21,996 bases of DNA from an uncultured Caryophanales bacterium. GTDB taxonomy: Bacteria > Bacillota_I > Bacilli_A > RFN20 > CAG-288. A model generated the notes under the pieces. The model made no database searches and was not told the DNA's origin. It saw only the letters and a list, made by a program, of their open reading frames with translations. The DNA lies in assembly GCA_937896065.1 (NCBI GenBank), contig CALBLI010000070.1, forward strand, positions 1 through 21,996. The letters run 5' to 3'. Shown here in pieces: positions 1 through 6,988 of this stretch (positions are counted from its first letter, which is position 1; every line of letters begins with the position of its first letter). Position numbers and translations under genes: made by a program.

Positions 1-57
1 AAATACAATCTATTAATAAAATTAGTATGCGTAATTGCTAAAGAGTACTTGCATAGT

Positions 58-87
58 TTGTAAATGTAGTCTTTTCTAAGCTATAAT
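58..87 (+). promoter_or_regulatory. Promoter of the rsmB-like/rlmN operon (possibly leaderless)
   Basis: A perfect -10 box TATAAT lies at 82-87, and a -35-like TTGTAA at 58-63 with an 18-nt spacer. The start codon at 96 begins only 8 nt after the -10 box, so transcription would start at or within a few bases of the ATG. No Shine-Dalgarno sequence precedes the ATG. In Bacillus this gene is usually transcribed together with fmt, so an internal promoter here is a local feature. The remaining upstream bases (1-57) show no recognisable gene end. Confidence 0.55.
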
Positions 88-95
88 ATATATGT

Positions 96-1334
96 ATGCT
101 CAATTTGATTCCTGAATATTATTTAATCGATAATACACTAAAAAAAAGTGTTAGTTTTAAAGAGGCGTGTTTTAAAGTGAGAACATCAACTTACATGTCA
201 TCAGCAACTTCTAAATCACTTGCTTACAATTGTAAAATAACACTATCTCATTATTTTTCATTAACATATCAAATATTTTCCATATTTGATAATCTTAATA
301 TTGAAAATAAGGAAACACGTTTTCTTTTAGTATATTTAACCCACATAAAATATTTAAAAGATGATTTAAATGAGCTAAAAGAAAGTTTTGCAAATGAAAT
401 TAATGAACTTCATTTAAATTTAGATAAAAATGATTTTACTAAACTTTTAAATTGCAAAGAGCAAAAATTAACAAACGAAAATAAGTTACTATTATTATCT
501 TTAAAATATGAATTACCACTATTTTTACTTGAAATCTTGATGAAGAAATATAAGAAAGAAGAATTATTATCCATCATTAAGAATTTGCATGGAAAAGAAA
601 GATACCTATATATAAATAATGGTGAAAATGAAATAGTCAATGAGAAATTATCAGCATATCTTTGTCCTTCTATCACATCATTAAATTTATTATCAGGTAA
701 AATTGATAATTCTTCTCAACTTATTGAAGAAAAGCAACTTATCAAAACATCACTACCACTTCTTTTAGCTCTTTCAAACATTAAAGAAGTTTTCCCATTT
801 ACTAAAATCATATTTTCTAACTTAAAAGCTATTACACTACCTTATTCATCTTATCTGCTTTTAAAAAATAAAACTAATTTACAAATAATTTCATTTGTAA
901 AAAATTCATTGTATTATCGCAAAGTCAAAGAATACAACACCAGTAAAAACTTATCAACTATCAATGCACCAATTGAACTTATAAAAACATATCAAAGTTA
1001 TAAATCTTCTAATATTGTCATCACTTTTGGTTCATCTCCAATTTCTACAAATTGCTATGATCCGTCAATTCTTGTTAAATTCAATTCAAAAGATATTGAA
1101 AACGAAAAGAAAACTAATTTGACTAGACTTCTAGACACTTGTCCATATGTTGAAAATGACGGCTATTTGATATATATAAATGATTCACTATTAGATTCTG
1201 TCAATGAAGATGTTTGTAAAGAATTTTTGAATAAAAAAAGTGATTTTTATCTTGTAAAAGATGAAAATGTTGTATCTAATAATGATGTGCTTCCAAGAAG
1301 TTATTATGCTATTTTTAAAAGGAGAGAAAAATGA
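96..1334 (+). CDS. Degenerate RsmB-like protein (NusB-like plus inactive rRNA methyltransferase fold)
   Basis: This 412-residue protein sits directly upstream of rlmN, in the slot held by rsmB (16S rRNA m5C967 methyltransferase) in Bacillus. The C-terminus keeps the RsmB pattern: a GYLIY strand, then a VNEDVCKEFL helix, and a final YYAIFKR strand where RsmB has GFFxAxxxR/K. The residues normally reading TCS in that strand are NDS (362-364). The DAPCSG motif with the second cysteine aligns with residues 311-318 (FGSSPIST), again without Cys. No glycine-rich SAM motif (AAPGGKT-like) is visible around 220-245. The N-terminal 130 residues are helical, as expected for the NusB-like RNA-binding domain. 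The reading frame is intact and overlaps rlmN by ATGA. I infer a catalytically dead paralogue or replacement kept for RNA binding. Relation to RsmB rests on position plus C-terminal pattern; enzymatic activity is unlikely. Confidence 0.65.
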   Translation: MLNLIPEYYLIDNTLKKSVSFKEACFKVRTSTYMSSATSKSLAYNCKITLSHYFSLTYQIFSIFDNLNIENKETRFLLVYLTHIKYLKDDLNELKESFANEINELHLNLDKNDFTKLLNCKEQKLTNENKLLLLSLKYELPLFLLEILMKKYKKEELLSIIKNLHGKERYLYINNGENEIVNEKLSAYLCPSITSLNLLSGKIDNSSQLIEEKQLIKTSLPLLLALSNIKEVFPFTKIIFSNLKAITLPYSSYLLLKNKTNLQIISFVKNSLYYRKVKEYNTSKNLSTINAPIELIKTYQSYKSSNIVITFGSSPISTNCYDPSILVKFNSKDIENEKKTNLTRLLDTCPYVENDGYLIYINDSLLDSVNEDVCKEFLNKKSDFYLVKDENVVSNNDVLPRSYYAIFKRREK

Positions 1335-2365
1335 AAAATATCTTTGATTATTCCTACTCTTCTTTAGAAAAAGAAATGATAGCTTTAAATCAAAAATCAT
1401 TTAGAGCTAAGCAAATTTATTCATGGATTTATAAAAAGGGTGTCTATAATTTTGATTTGATGTCAGACATTAATAAATCTTTTATTGAAACGTTAAAAGA
1501 AAATTACTCCACTTCCTTAATTGATGTTGAGGTTATGCAAGAGAGTAAAGACGGAACTGTAAAATGCTTATTTAAACTTGAAGATGGAGAAAAAGTTGAA
1601 GGTGTTTTGATGCATTATGTATATGGATATTCTGTCTGTGTTTCTTCACAAGTAGGGTGCAATATGTCTTGTGCTTTTTGTGCTTCAGGATTGCTTAAAA
1701 AGAAAAGAAATTTGAAAACAAGTGAGATGATAGCTCAGGTTTTATATTTTGATAGTTATTTAAAGAAAAAAGGTAAATCAGTAACTCATGTTGTTATCAT
1801 GGGGACTGGTGAACCTTTTGATAATTATGATAATGTTTTAGAATTTGTTAAAACTTTAAACTGCCCATATGGTCTTGATATTGGTGCAAGACACATCACC
1901 ATTTCAACATGCGGAATAGTTCCTAAAATACTTCAATTTGCTGATGAAAAATTGCAAGTTAATCTTGCTATTTCTCTTCATGCAAGCACTAATGAATTAA
2001 GAAATATTTTGATGCCTATCAATAAGACATATCCTCTTGAAGAACTTATTCCTGCTGTTATGGAGTATGAAAAGAAAAGCAATAGACAAGTCACTTTCGA
2101 ATATATATTGATCAAAAAAATTAATGATTCAATGGTAGATTGCAAAAATTTACGAGATCTTATCTATCCAACCCATGGTTATGTTAACTTGATTCCCTAT
2201 AATCCAGTTATTGAAAATGGTTATGAAAGAAGCGATAATAAAATAGTCAATAGATTCCATAATTATTTGCTTGATAATGGCATCAAATCAACTATCAGAA
2301 AAGAATTTGGTAGCGATATTGATGCGGCTTGTGGACAGTTGAGGGCTAAACATGAAAAAAAATGA
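1331..2365 (+). CDS. rlmN: Dual-specificity rRNA/tRNA adenine-C2 methyltransferase RlmN
   Basis: This radical-SAM enzyme makes 2-methyladenosine at 23S rRNA A2503 and tRNA A37. The 344-residue protein is of normal family length. The [4Fe-4S]-binding CxxxCxxC motif is CNMSCAFC (Cys110, Cys114, Cys117), and the SAM-contacting segment is MGTGEPFDNYD near 157-167. The methyl-accepting cysteine is Cys334 in the C-terminal DIDAACGQLRA motif. ISLHAST (214-220) is the usual RlmN segment. The start codon overlaps the stop of the upstream gene (ATGA) and has a good AGGAGAG site a few bases upstream, so the two are translationally coupled. Its gene neighbourhood matches the conserved Bacillus operon. 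All catalytic residues are present. Confidence 0.97.
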   Translation: MKNIFDYSYSSLEKEMIALNQKSFRAKQIYSWIYKKGVYNFDLMSDINKSFIETLKENYSTSLIDVEVMQESKDGTVKCLFKLEDGEKVEGVLMHYVYGYSVCVSSQVGCNMSCAFCASGLLKKKRNLKTSEMIAQVLYFDSYLKKKGKSVTHVVIMGTGEPFDNYDNVLEFVKTLNCPYGLDIGARHITISTCGIVPKILQFADEKLQVNLAISLHASTNELRNILMPINKTYPLEELIPAVMEYEKKSNRQVTFEYILIKKINDSMVDCKNLRDLIYPTHGYVNLIPYNPVIENGYERSDNKIVNRFHNYLLDNGIKSTIRKEFGSDIDAACGQLRAKHEKK

Positions 2366-3128
2366 GACTAATTTGAAAACAAAACATTTACTTGAAGATA
2401 GCGATGGCTACTTTGCTTGCTTTTCAAATGTTGGAACTAATCGTAAAAATAATGAAGATATTGCATATTATTCTCTCTCACCATATGGTGCTCTTCTTTT
2501 AATTGCTGATGGAATGGGTGGACATCGTAAAGGTGAAGTTGCTAGCAAGATGGCTTGTGATACTTTATCATATATTTTTAATTCAAACAGGAAGACTATC
2601 ACCTCAAAAAGTGCTAAAAAATTGTTGGTTAAAGGTTTTACCAAAGCTAATAATGAAATATATAAATTATCAAACACGCAAGAATTTAATGAAATGGGAA
2701 CAACTTTAGTTGCCGCTATTTTATATAGCACTGGTTGTTACATCTTGTCAGTAGGTGACTCGAGATTATATAAAATGAAAGATAATAAACTGACACAAGT
2801 CAGTGTTGATCAAACAAATATTCAATTTTATAAGGAGACTGGAAGACTTAAAAATTTAGAAGATGAGAAGAAAATGAGAAAACTTCTTTTAAATGCAATT
2901 GGCATCAATCCAGATTTGATCAATTATGAAGAATATTCATTAAGTATTGATGAATATGATAAACTTTTCTTGTGTTCTGATGGTATCAATTCAGTTTTAG
3001 AGGATAGTGATATTGAAAGCATCTTAAATAAGAAAGCGACTGCTAAAGAAAAACTCAATGAAATTATTGATACTGCATTAGAAAGAAAAGTATTAGATAA
3101 TGTCGCATGTGTTTTATGGGAGAGATAA
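2352..3128 (+). CDS. prpC: PP2C-family serine/threonine protein phosphatase (PrpC/Stp)
   Basis: This cytosolic metal-dependent phosphatase reverses phosphorylation by the PrkC-type kinase encoded immediately downstream. All PP2C landmarks are present in 258 residues: an N-terminal RxxNED segment (Asn34-Glu35-Asp36), DGMGGHxxGE (53-62, metal-binding Asp53), SVGDSRLY (133-140), LLLNAIG, CSDG (Asp210) and a C-terminal DN (249-250). The usual SxDHS loop reads SVDQT (151-155), a mild deviation. The start overlaps the end of rlmN by 14 bp. GAGGG at 2341-2345 lies 6 nt before the ATG and supports this start. The pairing with the kinase is the standard Firmicutes arrangement. Confidence 0.94.
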   Translation: MKKNETNLKTKHLLEDSDGYFACFSNVGTNRKNNEDIAYYSLSPYGALLLIADGMGGHRKGEVASKMACDTLSYIFNSNRKTITSKSAKKLLVKGFTKANNEIYKLSNTQEFNEMGTTLVAAILYSTGCYILSVGDSRLYKMKDNKLTQVSVDQTNIQFYKETGRLKNLEDEKKMRKLLLNAIGINPDLINYEEYSLSIDEYDKLFLCSDGINSVLEDSDIESILNKKATAKEKLNEIIDTALERKVLDNVACVLWER

Positions 3129-3130
3129 TT

Positions 3131-4102
3131 ATGAATGGAATCTTACAAATAAATGATATTGTTGATGATAGATACAAAATAGTCTCTGTCTTGGGTGAAG
3201 GTGGAATGGCAATAGTTTATAAAATTCATGACCTTGTCACTGATAAAGATGTTGCCATGAAAATAATGAGGCCTGAAACAGCTATTGATAAAACTAATTT
3301 ATCACGTTTTGAAAGAGAAGCCAGAGCTGCTGCTTCTTTAAATCATCCAAATATTGTTAAAGTCAATAATTTAGGAACTTATGAAGGTTTACCTTACATG
3401 GTAAATGAATTGATAACAGGTCAAACTTTAAGACAAATTCTTGATATCAGGGGCAAGTTCTCTATCATTGAAGCATTAGATATTATGGAACAATTATGCC
3501 GTGCTGTATATTATGCTCATCAACATGGTGTCATTCATCGTGATATCAAACCTCAAAATATTTTTCTTTCTAGTGATGGGACCATCAAATTAGGTGATTT
3601 TGGTATTGCAACTTTTCAAAATGCGAATCATGTAACAAGGAGCGAAATTGTCATCGGATCAGTTCATTATATGGCACCTGAAATTTCACAAGGAAACCCT
3701 GCTAGTGAAAGAAGCGATATTTATTCAATGGGAATCACCTTCTTCGAACTGATAACTGGTAAAGTGCCCTATGATAGTGAAAGTGCAGTTACCGTTGCTT
3801 TAATGCACATCAAAGACAAATTCCCATCTATAAAAAAATATAATCCTAAGACGCCTGATGTAGTTGAAGAAATAATTGATAAAGCTTGTGCTAAAGAGCC
3901 AGTTGATCGCTACTACTCTGCTGAAGAGATGCGACTTGATATTCATGAACTTTTAGTCAACAAAGATTTATTATCAAAAAAGAAATCTTTCTTTTATCGA
4001 TTATTCCATAGAGATAATTCATTGATTAAAAAAGAAAAAGAGCAAAAAAAGAATATTAAAAAAGCAGCCAAGATAGCTGAAAAAGAAAATAATGGAAAAT
4101 AA
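3131..4102 (+). CDS. PrkC-type serine/threonine kinase without transmembrane or PASTA domains
   Basis: This is a Hanks-type kinase of 323 residues. I place the start at ATG 3131 because GGGAG at 3118-3122 sits 8 nt upstream; an in-frame ATG at 3107 would lie inside prpC without a ribosome site. The catalytic core is complete: GEGGM glycine loop (22-26), VAMK lysine (Lys44), helix-C Glu63, HRDIKPQN (136-143, catalytic Asp138), DFG (156-158) and GSVHYMAPE (176-184), which is the PrkC-type activation segment. After the kinase domain (to about 275) there is only a Lys/Glu-rich basic tail of about 45 residues. Bacillus PrkC, at about 650 residues, continues with a membrane helix and extracellular PASTA repeats that sense muropeptides. 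Here the frame ends cleanly and overlaps rsgA, so the loss is not a sequencing break. I expect a soluble kinase that does not sense peptidoglycan. Confidence 0.9.
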   Translation: MNGILQINDIVDDRYKIVSVLGEGGMAIVYKIHDLVTDKDVAMKIMRPETAIDKTNLSRFEREARAAASLNHPNIVKVNNLGTYEGLPYMVNELITGQTLRQILDIRGKFSIIEALDIMEQLCRAVYYAHQHGVIHRDIKPQNIFLSSDGTIKLGDFGIATFQNANHVTRSEIVIGSVHYMAPEISQGNPASERSDIYSMGITFFELITGKVPYDSESAVTVALMHIKDKFPSIKKYNPKTPDVVEEIIDKACAKEPVDRYYSAEEMRLDIHELLVNKDLLSKKKSFFYRLFHRDNSLIKKEKEQKKNIKKAAKIAEKENNGK

Positions 4103-4988
4103 ATTTTTAGTTCTATCTTCATCATCTCTCGGTTATTCTTTATATAATTTTGATAATGGAAAAGAAATACTTTCTAAACCAAGAAATAAAATGTTTTATA
4201 TTGATAACACCCCTATATCGATAGGTGATTATGTTAGTATTGATGATGATAATAACATCATCAAAATTTTACCAAGGATTAATAAACTTCAAAGACCTAA
4301 TGTCAGTAACATTGATATAGCATTGACTATTATCTCAGCAAAAGAGCCTAATTTTTCTTCGTTTTTATTAGATAAATATTTGACGATAAATAATGCGTAT
4401 CATATAAAATCAGTCATTGTCATATCTAAAGTTGATTTATTAAAAAATAGTGAATTAAAGAAATTGAAAACGCGCATGTCTTATTACGAAAAAATAGGAT
4501 ACAATGTCATCTATCTAGATAATTACAACAAAGATGAGTCCTTTTATAAATTGATTGATTTGATAAAAGATAAAATTGTTTGCCTTATCGGTCAAACAGG
4601 TGTTGGTAAATCATCCTTTTTAAATTTGCTCGATGATAATTTAAAAAGGAAAGTAGATGCTAATTCTAAAATATATGGTCGTGGAAGACATACTACTAAA
4701 GAGATTAAAATATTTAAGACTGATTATTGTTTTATCTTTGATACCCCTGGCTTTTCTTCACTTGATATTGACTTTCTTAAGCCAATTGATATCGCTCATC
4801 ATTTCCCAGGATATGAATCTTTCTTTTCAAATTGTAAATATAATGATTGCTTGCATGATAATGTAAAACTTGATTGTCAGATCTTAAAAAAAGTTTCAGA
4901 AGATTTTTTGTCTAGTGATTCTTATCAGAATTACGTTAAAATATTACAGGAGGTTAAAAGTTTTGATGTATGGAAAAAGAAAATATAA
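4092..4988 (+). CDS. rsgA: Ribosome small subunit-dependent GTPase A
   Basis: RsgA is a circularly permuted GTPase that acts late in 30S subunit assembly. The permuted motif order is visible in 298 residues: G4 SKVD (112-115) precedes G1 GQTGVGKS (167-174), then the G2 region GRGRHTT (196-202) and G3 DTPGF (217-221). The C-terminal zinc-binding set is Cys248, Cys253, His255 and Cys262. Residues 1-65 form the short OB-fold domain. The start overlaps the kinase gene by 11 bp and has no strong ribosome site, suggesting translational coupling. In Bacillus, RsgA (CpgA) is a substrate of PrkC, which fits the linkage here, although phosphorylation in this organism is only inferred. Confidence 0.95.
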   Translation: MENKFLVLSSSSLGYSLYNFDNGKEILSKPRNKMFYIDNTPISIGDYVSIDDDNNIIKILPRINKLQRPNVSNIDIALTIISAKEPNFSSFLLDKYLTINNAYHIKSVIVISKVDLLKNSELKKLKTRMSYYEKIGYNVIYLDNYNKDESFYKLIDLIKDKIVCLIGQTGVGKSSFLNLLDDNLKRKVDANSKIYGRGRHTTKEIKIFKTDYCFIFDTPGFSSLDIDFLKPIDIAHHFPGYESFFSNCKYNDCLHDNVKLDCQILKKVSEDFLSSDSYQNYVKILQEVKSFDVWKKKI

Positions 4989-5662
4989 TTAGACCCTCTT
5001 TATTATCAGCTGATTTTTCATTTTTAAATGATGAGATTGAAGATATGATAAGACACAATATTAAATCTATCCATTTTGATGTTATGGATGGTAGTTTTGT
5101 TTCTCAAATATCTTTTGGACAACCAATATTTAAATCAATATATAATAGATTTAAAAATAGAATCAATTTTGATGTTCATTTAATGACATTAAATCCTATA
5201 AAACAAGTCAAACAATTCATCGATATTGGAAGTAGAGATATCACCTTTCATTATGAAGTTTTTGATAATTATCAAGACTATATTTCTTTAAAAAATGAAT
5301 ATCCTGATCTCAAATTAGGATTAGCTTTTTCACCAGATACTGAAGTTGAGAAGATATTACCTTCCCTTCCTCTTTTTGATAATGTTTTAGTAATGTCAGT
5401 TGTTCCTGGAAAAGGTGGTCAACCATATATTGAAGGAAGTGAAAGAAAAGTAAGAAAATTAAATGAATATCGAAAAGAAAGAAACCTTAATTTTAAAATA
5501 ATTGTCGATGGTGGAATCAATGAAAAGACTGGTCCTTTATGTTTGCAAAATGGAGCTGATTATTTAGTCTGCGGTTCTTATTATTTTAAAGCTGCTGATA
5601 AAGATAAAGCTATTGATGATATTTATAATAATTTTGTAAAGGTGCAACATGGAAACTATTAA
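4970..5662 (+). CDS. rpe: Ribulose-phosphate 3-epimerase
   Basis: This pentose-phosphate enzyme interconverts ribulose 5-phosphate and xylulose 5-phosphate. The 230-residue TIM barrel keeps the family motifs: RPSLLSADF at the N-terminus, HFDVMDG (metal ligands His35 and Asp37), DVHLM (His70), a VVPGKGGQ loop (145-151, usually VNPGFGGQ) and IIVDGGIN (Asp180). A strong AGGAGG lies at 4948-4953, 16 nt before the ATG. An in-frame TGA at 4964 rules out a longer start, so the spacing is simply long. The gene overlaps the 3' end of rsgA by 19 bp, matching the conserved rsgA-rpe order in Firmicutes. Confidence 0.94.
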   Translation: MEKENIIRPSLLSADFSFLNDEIEDMIRHNIKSIHFDVMDGSFVSQISFGQPIFKSIYNRFKNRINFDVHLMTLNPIKQVKQFIDIGSRDITFHYEVFDNYQDYISLKNEYPDLKLGLAFSPDTEVEKILPSLPLFDNVLVMSVVPGKGGQPYIEGSERKVRKLNEYRKERNLNFKIIVDGGINEKTGPLCLQNGADYLVCGSYYFKAADKDKAIDDIYNNFVKVQHGNY

Positions 5663-6326
5663 AATTTCTATTTTAATTTTAATTATCATATCAGTGATTT
5701 TTTCCACCTTAGCTTTTGTTTTAACTATATTCAAGAAAAAGAAAGATGCAGATTTGTCAATTAGAAACTCATATCCATATGAGTATTATATGAATATGAA
5801 TGAGAAAAAAAGAACTATTATTTACACTATCATTTGTGTAAACATGCTTGTTTCTTCACTAGCTACTTTTTTAGCACTATATGGTTTAAAATCTGCTTTT
5901 TCACTTCTTGTTGCCATCATGTTTGTTTTAGCTATCATCACTTTCTCCTTAGGATTTATAACCCCACTTTCAAAAACAAAAACTCATATCATATTAATAA
6001 TTTCGTCTTTCTTATTATATATGTCTGTTAATATCATGCTTGCATTTATAAAAGTAATTGAAGGAACCATTTATTATGGGACTGATTTCAATTTAACAAT
6101 ATCAATTATATTAGGTGTTTGTGGTTTTATATCACTATTATCTTTCTTTAATCCTAAGCTTAAAAACTGGGCGAAACTTGAAAAAAGTGAAGATAATGGT
6201 ACTACTTTCTATATAAAACCGAAAGTTAATTATTTAGCTTTATATGAATGGATATATTATATTTTATTTGAATTATCAATTCTTTTAATATCAATAAATG
6301 CGTTGATCAATCCTAGCATTATTTAA
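5649..6326 (+). CDS. Six-helix integral membrane protein of unknown function
   Basis: I do not recognise this 225-residue protein. About six hydrophobic segments are visible, near residues 5-28, 57-80, 83-107, 111-135, 146-168 and 195-220, separated by short loops. The loop after helix 1 (29-55) is charged (IFKKKKDADLS). No enzymatic or transporter motif is evident. It overlaps the end of rpe by 14 bp, and is therefore co-translated with it and is the last gene of the operon. In Bacillus this slot holds thiN (thiamine pyrophosphokinase); nothing here resembles ThiN, so the gene is a lineage-specific insertion or replacement. Confidence 0.75.
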   Translation: METIKISILILIIISVIFSTLAFVLTIFKKKKDADLSIRNSYPYEYYMNMNEKKRTIIYTIICVNMLVSSLATFLALYGLKSAFSLLVAIMFVLAIITFSLGFITPLSKTKTHIILIISSFLLYMSVNIMLAFIKVIEGTIYYGTDFNLTISIILGVCGFISLLSFFNPKLKNWAKLEKSEDNGTTFYIKPKVNYLALYEWIYYILFELSILLISINALINPSII

Positions 6327-6377
6327 GTAAAAGCAACAATAATTGAATAACTTTTTGACGACCATGTTTAGTATATC

Positions 6378-6394
6378 ATGTTAGCAGCTAACAT
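6378..6394 (+). other. Short hairpin after the operon
   Basis: ATGTTAG (6378-6384) and CTAACAT (6388-6394) form a perfect 7-bp stem with a 3-nt loop, followed by a T-rich but interrupted stretch. It lies between the last operon gene and the main bidirectional terminator, and could be a weak first terminator or an RNA-stabilising 3' hairpin. Nothing else is evident in 6327-6430. Confidence 0.35.
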
Positions 6395-6430
6395 TACTTT
6401 TATAATTTATTTATGTACTGAAGTAATTAA

Positions 6431-6465
6431 AATTAAAAAAGAGGGTATTTTTACCCTCTTTTAAT
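6431..6465. terminator. Bidirectional rho-independent terminator between the operon and rpmB
   Basis: AAGAGGGTA and TACCCTCTT pair around a short T loop (core at about 6439-6461) and are flanked by A-rich sequence on the left and T-rich sequence on the right. It can therefore terminate both the + strand operon and the - strand rpmB transcript, whose stop codon lies at 6478-6480. Confidence 0.88.
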
Positions 6466-6477
6466 TGTATGCATCAA

Positions 6478-6699
6478 TTAGGCAGCAACAGGTGTTTGTT
6501 CTTTAGCTGTTTTCTTAGCGTTCTTTCTTAAAGTACGCATTGCAGCAGTAGAGATTCTCACAGTTTGCTTTTTACCATCGATAACAAGAGTAGTCTTTTG
6601 TAAATTGACGTTGAAACGTCTTCTTGTATGTCTCATGGAGTGAGAAACATTAGAACCAGACATAGGTCCTTTACCAGTAATAGGGCATCTACGTGACAT
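6478..6699 (-). CDS. rpmB: 50S ribosomal protein bL28
   Basis: bL28 is a structural protein of the large ribosomal subunit. The 73-residue product starts MSRRCPITGKGPMSGSNVSH, a clear bL28 N-terminus; CxxTGK with KxRRRFNVNL-like sequence follows, and the C-terminal helix reads MRTLRKN. I choose ATG 6699 because AGGAGG (6705-6710) lies 5 nt upstream. An in-frame GTG at 6705 overlaps the ribosome site and is not a plausible start. Only one Cys is present, so this is the zinc-independent (C-) form. Alanine-rich tail TPVAA. It stands alone on the - strand, convergent with the rsgA-rpe operon, near its usual Bacillus position. Confidence 0.96.
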   Translation of the reverse strand: MSRRCPITGKGPMSGSNVSHSMRHTRRRFNVNLQKTTLVIDGKKQTVRISTAAMRTLRKNAKKTAKEQTPVAA

Positions 6700-6704
6700 A
6701 TTCA

Positions 6705-6766
6705 CCTCCTAAATGTAATCAAAAAATTAGCTTAACAATCTTAACACAATAAGCAAACTATTTCAA
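6705..6766 (-). promoter_or_regulatory. rpmB promoter and ribosome binding site
   Basis: On the minus strand, TTGAAA (6761-6766) and TAAGAT (6738-6743) are separated by exactly 17 nt, and a TG one base upstream of the -10 box gives an extended -10. AGGAGG is at 6705-6710. Two direct TTAACA words (+ strand, 6732-6737 and 6741-6746) overlap the -10 region and resemble half-sites of Rex-type operators, but they are not inverted, so I do not call an operator. Confidence 0.75.
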
Positions 6767-6988
6767 GAAATTTTTATTATCTATCTAAATATATAGATAC
6801 ATGTGTTTTTTTCATACTTTTACATTAAAAATGCTTTTTTGTTTATATTTTGCTCACTTTGAACATTATTTTCTCAATTTGTGCATAAAATGAGCATAAT
6901 TTACTAACATTCAAGCAATAATTGCCAATTTTCTTTATTTTACTAGCTTATTGCATTTATAATATTGATATCGAATTAGGAGGTTTAT
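6767..6988 (+). promoter_or_regulatory. adhE upstream regulatory region with palindromes
   Basis: The divergent region between rpmB and adhE is unusually long for this compact genome. adhE has AGGAGG at 6978-6983, 5 nt before its ATG, and TATAAT at 6958-6963 without an obvious -35 box, which suggests activator dependence. Candidate operator elements are a near-palindrome ATCTA..TAGAT (6783-6798), inverted TGCTCA (6851-6856) and TGAGCA (6891-6896) 34 bp apart, and two overlapping perfect palindromes, GCAAT-A-ATTGC (6915-6925) and AATTG-C-CAATT (6920-6930), about 28 bp upstream of the -10 box. I see no exact Rex or FNR consensus. Confidence 0.5.

Noticed and set aside
3131..4102. Kinase truncated by frameshift or sequencing error
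   Set aside because: The sequence directly after the kinase is the intact, overlapping rsgA gene, so there is no residual membrane or PASTA coding sequence in any frame.
6732..6746. Rex operator between rpmB and adhE
   Set aside because: The two TTAACA words are direct, not inverted, repeats. They overlap the rpmB -10 region and lie more than 200 bp from the adhE -10 box.
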